Below the pieces are notes generated by a model. It was not told where the DNA came from. It saw nothing but the letters and a program-made list of their open reading frames with translations, and ran no database searches. DNA of 64,000 bases from Neorhizobium alkalisoli. Lineage in GTDB: Bacteria; Pseudomonadota; Alphaproteobacteria; Rhizobiales; Rhizobiaceae. The first letter of the stretch is position 1. Each line of letters begins with the position of its first letter. Shown here piece by piece: positions 61,345 through 64,000 of this stretch. Position numbers and translations under genes: made by a program. The stretch lies in contig NZ_VIWP01000001.1 of assembly GCF_007829835.1 (NCBI RefSeq), forward strand, positions 806,001 through 870,000, given 5' to 3'.

Positions 61345-61364
61345 GAATGTTACAGTTCTTTACA
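61345..61364 (-). promoter_or_regulatory. Tandem 10-bp response-regulator box c (lipoprotein/SH3 promoter)
   Basis: On the minus strand: TGTAAAGAAC then TGTAACATTC, in direct repeat. A further TGTAAACTTC sits on the plus strand at 61386-61395, so TTTACAGCC/GGCTGTAAA also forms an inverted repeat with a 14-nt gap. The box lies 107 bp upstream of the lipoprotein gene and ~109 bp upstream of the SH3 gene. Confidence 0.5.
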
Positions 61365-61472
61365 GCCGGGCAATGCCGTCCGGGCTGTAAACTTCTGCAT
61401 CAAATCCGAAACAGGCACGTAAAACTCGCCGCGGATCATCGGTCATCTTCAACAAGAGGAGCCGAAAAGCCC

Positions 61473-62219
61473 ATGTCCTTCCACACCCTCCCGGGAACTG
61501 TCGTGGCAACACGCCCGTCGCGGTTTTTCCTGCGCATTCCCGGCCTCAGAAAACTTGCCGCGTCGATCATGCTCGCCCTGACAATCGCAATGTCCTTCGG
61601 CGGATTGACGCCGGCCTCCGCCACCGTCAGCGGCGTCGCGCTGGCAAATGTAAACCTGCGCGCCGGCCCCAGCACACGCTATCCCGTCGTCATGACGATG
61701 CCGCAGAGCGCATCTCTGGCCGTTTACGGCTGCATCGCGGACAGGTCGTGGTGCGATATCAGCTGGGGCGGCAGCCGCGGCTGGGTTTCTGCCAGCTATA
61801 TCCAGGTCTTTTATGCCGGCAAGCCGACCGTTCTGACGGCGGCTGTCGTGCCTGCGGTCGGAATTGCCACGGTCGCCTTCACGGTGGCCTATTGGGACGC
61901 CCACTATCATTCGCAGCCATGGTACGGCCATTGGGACCGCTATTATGTCGGTGGTGGCTCGAGATCCGTCGTTGCAGGCTGCGGTGATCGTGGTTGCGGA
62001 GCAGCGGCCGTGACCCATGGGGCTTACGGTGGTGCGCGAGCAGCCGCCGGCGGATGCCGGGACGGCAATTGCGGCGGTGCCGCAGTGACGCGTGGCCCGA
62101 ACGGAGGCGGTCGCGCCGCCATCGGCGGATGCGGCGACGAACGCTGCGGTGGCGCTTCCGTCACACGCGGACCACGGGGCAATACCGTTATCCGCCATGG
62201 CAGCGTCGAGCGCCCATGA
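61473..62219 (+). CDS. Exported SH3-like (SH3b) protein with C-terminal cysteine-pair repeats
   Basis: A 248-aa protein. Start 61473 (AGAGGA ~12 nt upstream) gives an N-terminal basic segment and a signal core LAASIMLALTIAMSFGG, cleavage near ASA-TVS. Residues ~55-112 form an SH3b domain (ANVNLRAGPSTRYPVV, SLAVYGCIADRSWCDISW, GWVSASYI). After a hydrophobic segment (~120-140) and a His/Tyr/Trp-rich linker, three tandem 25-residue repeats begin at 169, 194 and 219, each with GC-x2-3-C-GGA.VTRG. SH3b domains often bind peptidoglycan. The repeats are unusual; each Cys pair could form a disulfide or bind metal. Confidence 0.82.
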   Translation: MSFHTLPGTVVATRPSRFFLRIPGLRKLAASIMLALTIAMSFGGLTPASATVSGVALANVNLRAGPSTRYPVVMTMPQSASLAVYGCIADRSWCDISWGGSRGWVSASYIQVFYAGKPTVLTAAVVPAVGIATVAFTVAYWDAHYHSQPWYGHWDRYYVGGGSRSVVAGCGDRGCGAAAVTHGAYGGARAAAGGCRDGNCGGAAVTRGPNGGGRAAIGGCGDERCGGASVTRGPRGNTVIRHGSVERP

Positions 62220-62275
62220 CACGGCCTCGGGCGAGATCTCGATGACGCGGATGAGCGTTCAGCTCACCGCTTGAA

Positions 62276-62311
62276 TTCCTGAATGGCGCCCGCGAGAGTG
62301 CCATTCAGGAA
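62276..62311. terminator. Stem-loop between convergent SH3 and peptide-ATPase genes
   Basis: TTCCTGAATGGC (62276-62287) pairs perfectly with GCCATTCAGGAA (62300-62311), a 12-bp stem and 12-nt loop. T-runs are lacking on both sides, but its position between convergent genes (stops at 62219 and 62416) suits a terminator. The rest of 62220-62415 shows no gene. Confidence 0.6.
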
Positions 62312-62415
62312 GAATACTATTGATTGAACAGCCCAGCCGAACACAGCGTCGGCCACGCCCATGCCGAGGAACCGGCTCTAGCGGACCATGGCAGTGCGCT
62401 CGGGAGATGGCCGCA

Positions 62416-64000
62416 CTACCCCGCGGAGCGTCGAAGAGATCGATAAAATGTCGGATCCGGTATCGGAACAGCCTTCATCAGCGCCTTGGTATAATCCTCA
62501 CGCGGGCTCTCGAAAATCTCGCGGCGCGTGCCCGCCTCGACGATCCGGCCGCCATGCATGACGGCGACCTTGTGCGACATGCGCTCGATCACGGCCATGT
62601 CGTGCGAGATGAAGAGGTAGGCGAGGCCCATCGTCTCCTGCAGTTCCAGCATCAGGTCCAGCACCTGCGCACGGACGGAAACGTCGAGGGCGGCAACGCT
62701 CTCGTCGGCGACGATCAGTTTCGGTTCGAGCGCAAGCGCGCGGGCGATGCAGATGCGTTGGCGCTGGCCGCCCGAAAATTCGTGCGGATAGCGGGTTGCC
62801 GCATCCGGTGTCAGACCGACCCGCCGCAGAAGGTCCGCAACCCGGTCGCGGCGCTCGGCGGGCGTGCCGATGCCGTGAATGGTCATCGGTTCGGCAATCG
62901 CCCTGCCGACGGACATACGCGGATCGAGAGAAGCATAGGGATCCTGAAAGATCATCTGCGCCGAGCGGCGCACGGGCCGCATCTCGGGCTGTGACAGCCG
63001 GGATATGTCGTAACCGTCGATCTCGACCGAGCCTGAGAACGGAATGAGGCCGAGAACCGCTTTGCCGGTCGTCGATTTTCCGGAGCCGCTTTCGCCGACC
63101 AGACCCATCGTTTCGCCCGGCATGATCTCGAAGGAAATCTCGCGCACCGTCGCCGGCGGCACCTGTCGGCGGAACAGCATGCCGGAGCCACGGCCATAGC
63201 TGACACTGAGATCGCGCACGTTCAGGATCGGCGCCGTTTCCCGCTGCTTCTGCTGAAGAGGTGCTTTCGAAATCCTCGGCGGGCCATCCGTCCCAGCAAA
63301 AGCGCCCAGCCGTGGAACTGCCGCCAGCAGGCGGCGGGTGTAAGGCTCAGACGGGCTCGCGAAGAGATCCAGCGAGTTGCGTTGCTCGACGATGCGACCA
63401 TTCTGCATGATCGCGACGCGATCGGCCATCTCGGCGACCACGCCCATGTCATGGGTGATCATCACGATCGAGGTGCCGAACTCGCCCTTCAGCTCACGCA
63501 TCAGATTGAGGATCTGCGCCTGTACCGTCACATCGAGAGCCGTGGTCGGCTCGTCGGCGATCAGCACTTTGGGCCTGCAGGAGAGCGCCATGGCGATCAT
63601 TACGCGCTGGCGCATGCCACCGGAAAGCTCATGCGGATATTGCTTCAGCCGTAGCACCGGATCGGCGATATGCACCGCATCCAGCATCTGCCGGGCGACC
63701 GTTTCAGAATTGTCCGCCTGCTGATGCTCGCGGATCGCCTCGATGAGCTGCGCGCCGATGCTCATCACCGGGTTGAGCGAGGTCATCGGCTCCTGAAAGA
63801 TCATGGCGATCTCGCCGCCGCGGATATCCCGCATCTGGCTGTTTGAAAGCCGCGTCAGCTCCCGATCGCCCAGAATGATATTGCCGGAGGTGATGCGCAG
63901 GGACGCTTTCGGCAACAGGCCCATGATCGACAGCGAGGTCACCGATTTACCCGACCCGCTTTCGCCGGCAAGGCAGAGCGTATCCCCGGCCCGAAGGTCG
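62416..64000 (-). CDS. Fused dual ABC ATPase of a peptide/nickel-type importer, partial (5' end beyond right edge)
   Basis: The reading frame is open to base 64000, so the start lies outside. ~527 residues are visible with two ATPase halves. First half: Walker A GESGSGKS (bases ~63960-63937), [30 protein letters not shown]. Second half: Walker [45 protein letters not shown] (the usual DEP is DES here) and the late [28 protein letters not shown]. It ends [12 protein letters not shown]. It belongs to a second dipeptide/oligopeptide-type transporter whose other genes are to the right. Confidence 0.93.
   Translation of the reverse strand, partial: DLRAGDTLCLAGESGSGKSVTSLSIMGLLPKASLRITSGNIILGDRELTRLSNSQMRDIRGGEIAMIFQEPMTSLNPVMSIGAQLIEAIREHQQADNSETVARQMLDAVHIADPVLRLKQYPHELSGGMRQRVMIAMALSCRPKVLIADEPTTALDVTVQAQILNLMRELKGEFGTSIVMITHDMGVVAEMADRVAIMQNGRIVEQRNSLDLFASPSEPYTRRLLAAVPRLGAFAGTDGPPRISKAPLQQKQRETAPILNVRDLSVSYGRGSGMLFRRQVPPATVREISFEIMPGETMGLVGESGSGKSTTGKAVLGLIPFSGSVEIDGYDISRLSQPEMRPVRRSAQMIFQDPYASLDPRMSVGRAIAEPMTIHGIGTPAERRDRVADLLRRVGLTPDAATRYPHEFSGGQRQRICIARALALEPKLIVADESVAALDVSVRAQVLDLMLELQETMGLAYLFISHDMAVIERMSHKVAVMHGGRIVEAGTRREIFESPREDYTKALMKAVPIPDPTFYRSLRRSAG

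Overview
The window is GC-rich and densely coded. It looks like a replicon of a Rhizobiales bacterium, most probably Rhizobiaceae (Rhizobium/Agrobacterium/Sinorhizobium group). The basis is the wealth of sugar, peptide and amino-acid ABC transporters, the style of the AraC, GntR, LacI, TetR and Rrf2 regulators, and the many flavin monooxygenases. No rRNA, tRNA, IS element, prophage, CRISPR array or replication origin was seen. Assignments come from reading protein motifs and context; no database search was run.

Layout. (1) 1-3.8 kb, minus strand: the end of a xylose/ribose-type sugar ABC transporter (ATPase cut by the window edge, binding protein), an AraC regulator and a GntR regulator. (2) 3.95-6.5 kb: an MFS acid-sugar transporter and a D-mannonate-dehydratase-type enolase-superfamily enzyme, divergent from the GntR gene. 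(3) 6.9-15.6 kb: a sugar or sugar-acid operon headed by an unusual regulator that joins a complete LacI protein to a complete ABC-type solute-binding domain. It is followed by a family-1 sugar ABC transporter (ATPase, binding protein, two permeases), a rhamnonate-dehydratase-like enzyme and a D-2-hydroxyacid dehydrogenase. (4) 15.7-40.8 kb: a large plus-strand island that looks devoted to scavenging organic sulfur, and possibly chelated compounds. It holds a FecBCD-type transporter, a dipeptide-type transporter, four luciferase-like FMN monooxygenases, two acyl-CoA-dehydrogenase-like (SfnB/DszC) flavoenzymes, an FMN reductase, a mercaptopyruvate sulfurtransferase, an FAD-linked D-hydroxyacid dehydrogenase and a BisC-type molybdenum reductase. 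Three transcription units in it begin with the same ~65-bp promoter carrying a TTTCTAC-N7-GTAGAAA dyad, so they are probably one regulon. (5) 40.75-45.9 kb: an Rrf2 regulator with four cysteines, a Nudix hydrolase, a DUF47/Pit phosphate transporter pair, another SsuD-type monooxygenase, an RBBP9-type hydrolase and a small unknown protein. (6) 46.3-52.1 kb: a polar amino-acid/cystine-type ABC transporter operon that also encodes an MmgE/PrpD protein and an NtaA/DszA-type monooxygenase. (7) 52.2-60.5 kb, mostly minus strand: an OmpR/histidine-kinase pair, three small proteins, and an RND efflux pump with its lipoprotein adaptor, with an HdeD-like membrane protein divergent from the response regulator. 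(8) 60.5-64 kb: a DUF3313-like lipoprotein, an SH3b protein with cysteine-pair repeats, and a dual-ATPase peptide transporter component cut by the right edge.

How the parts work together. Regions 1-3 import and dehydrate sugars and sugar acids. Regions 4-6 import sulfur- or nitrogen-containing organics, open them with reduced-flavin monooxygenases and recover sulfur. Region 7 is a stress-sensing efflux module in which tandem 10-bp GTAACA-type boxes, repeated upstream of three transcription units, suggest direct control by the local response regulator.
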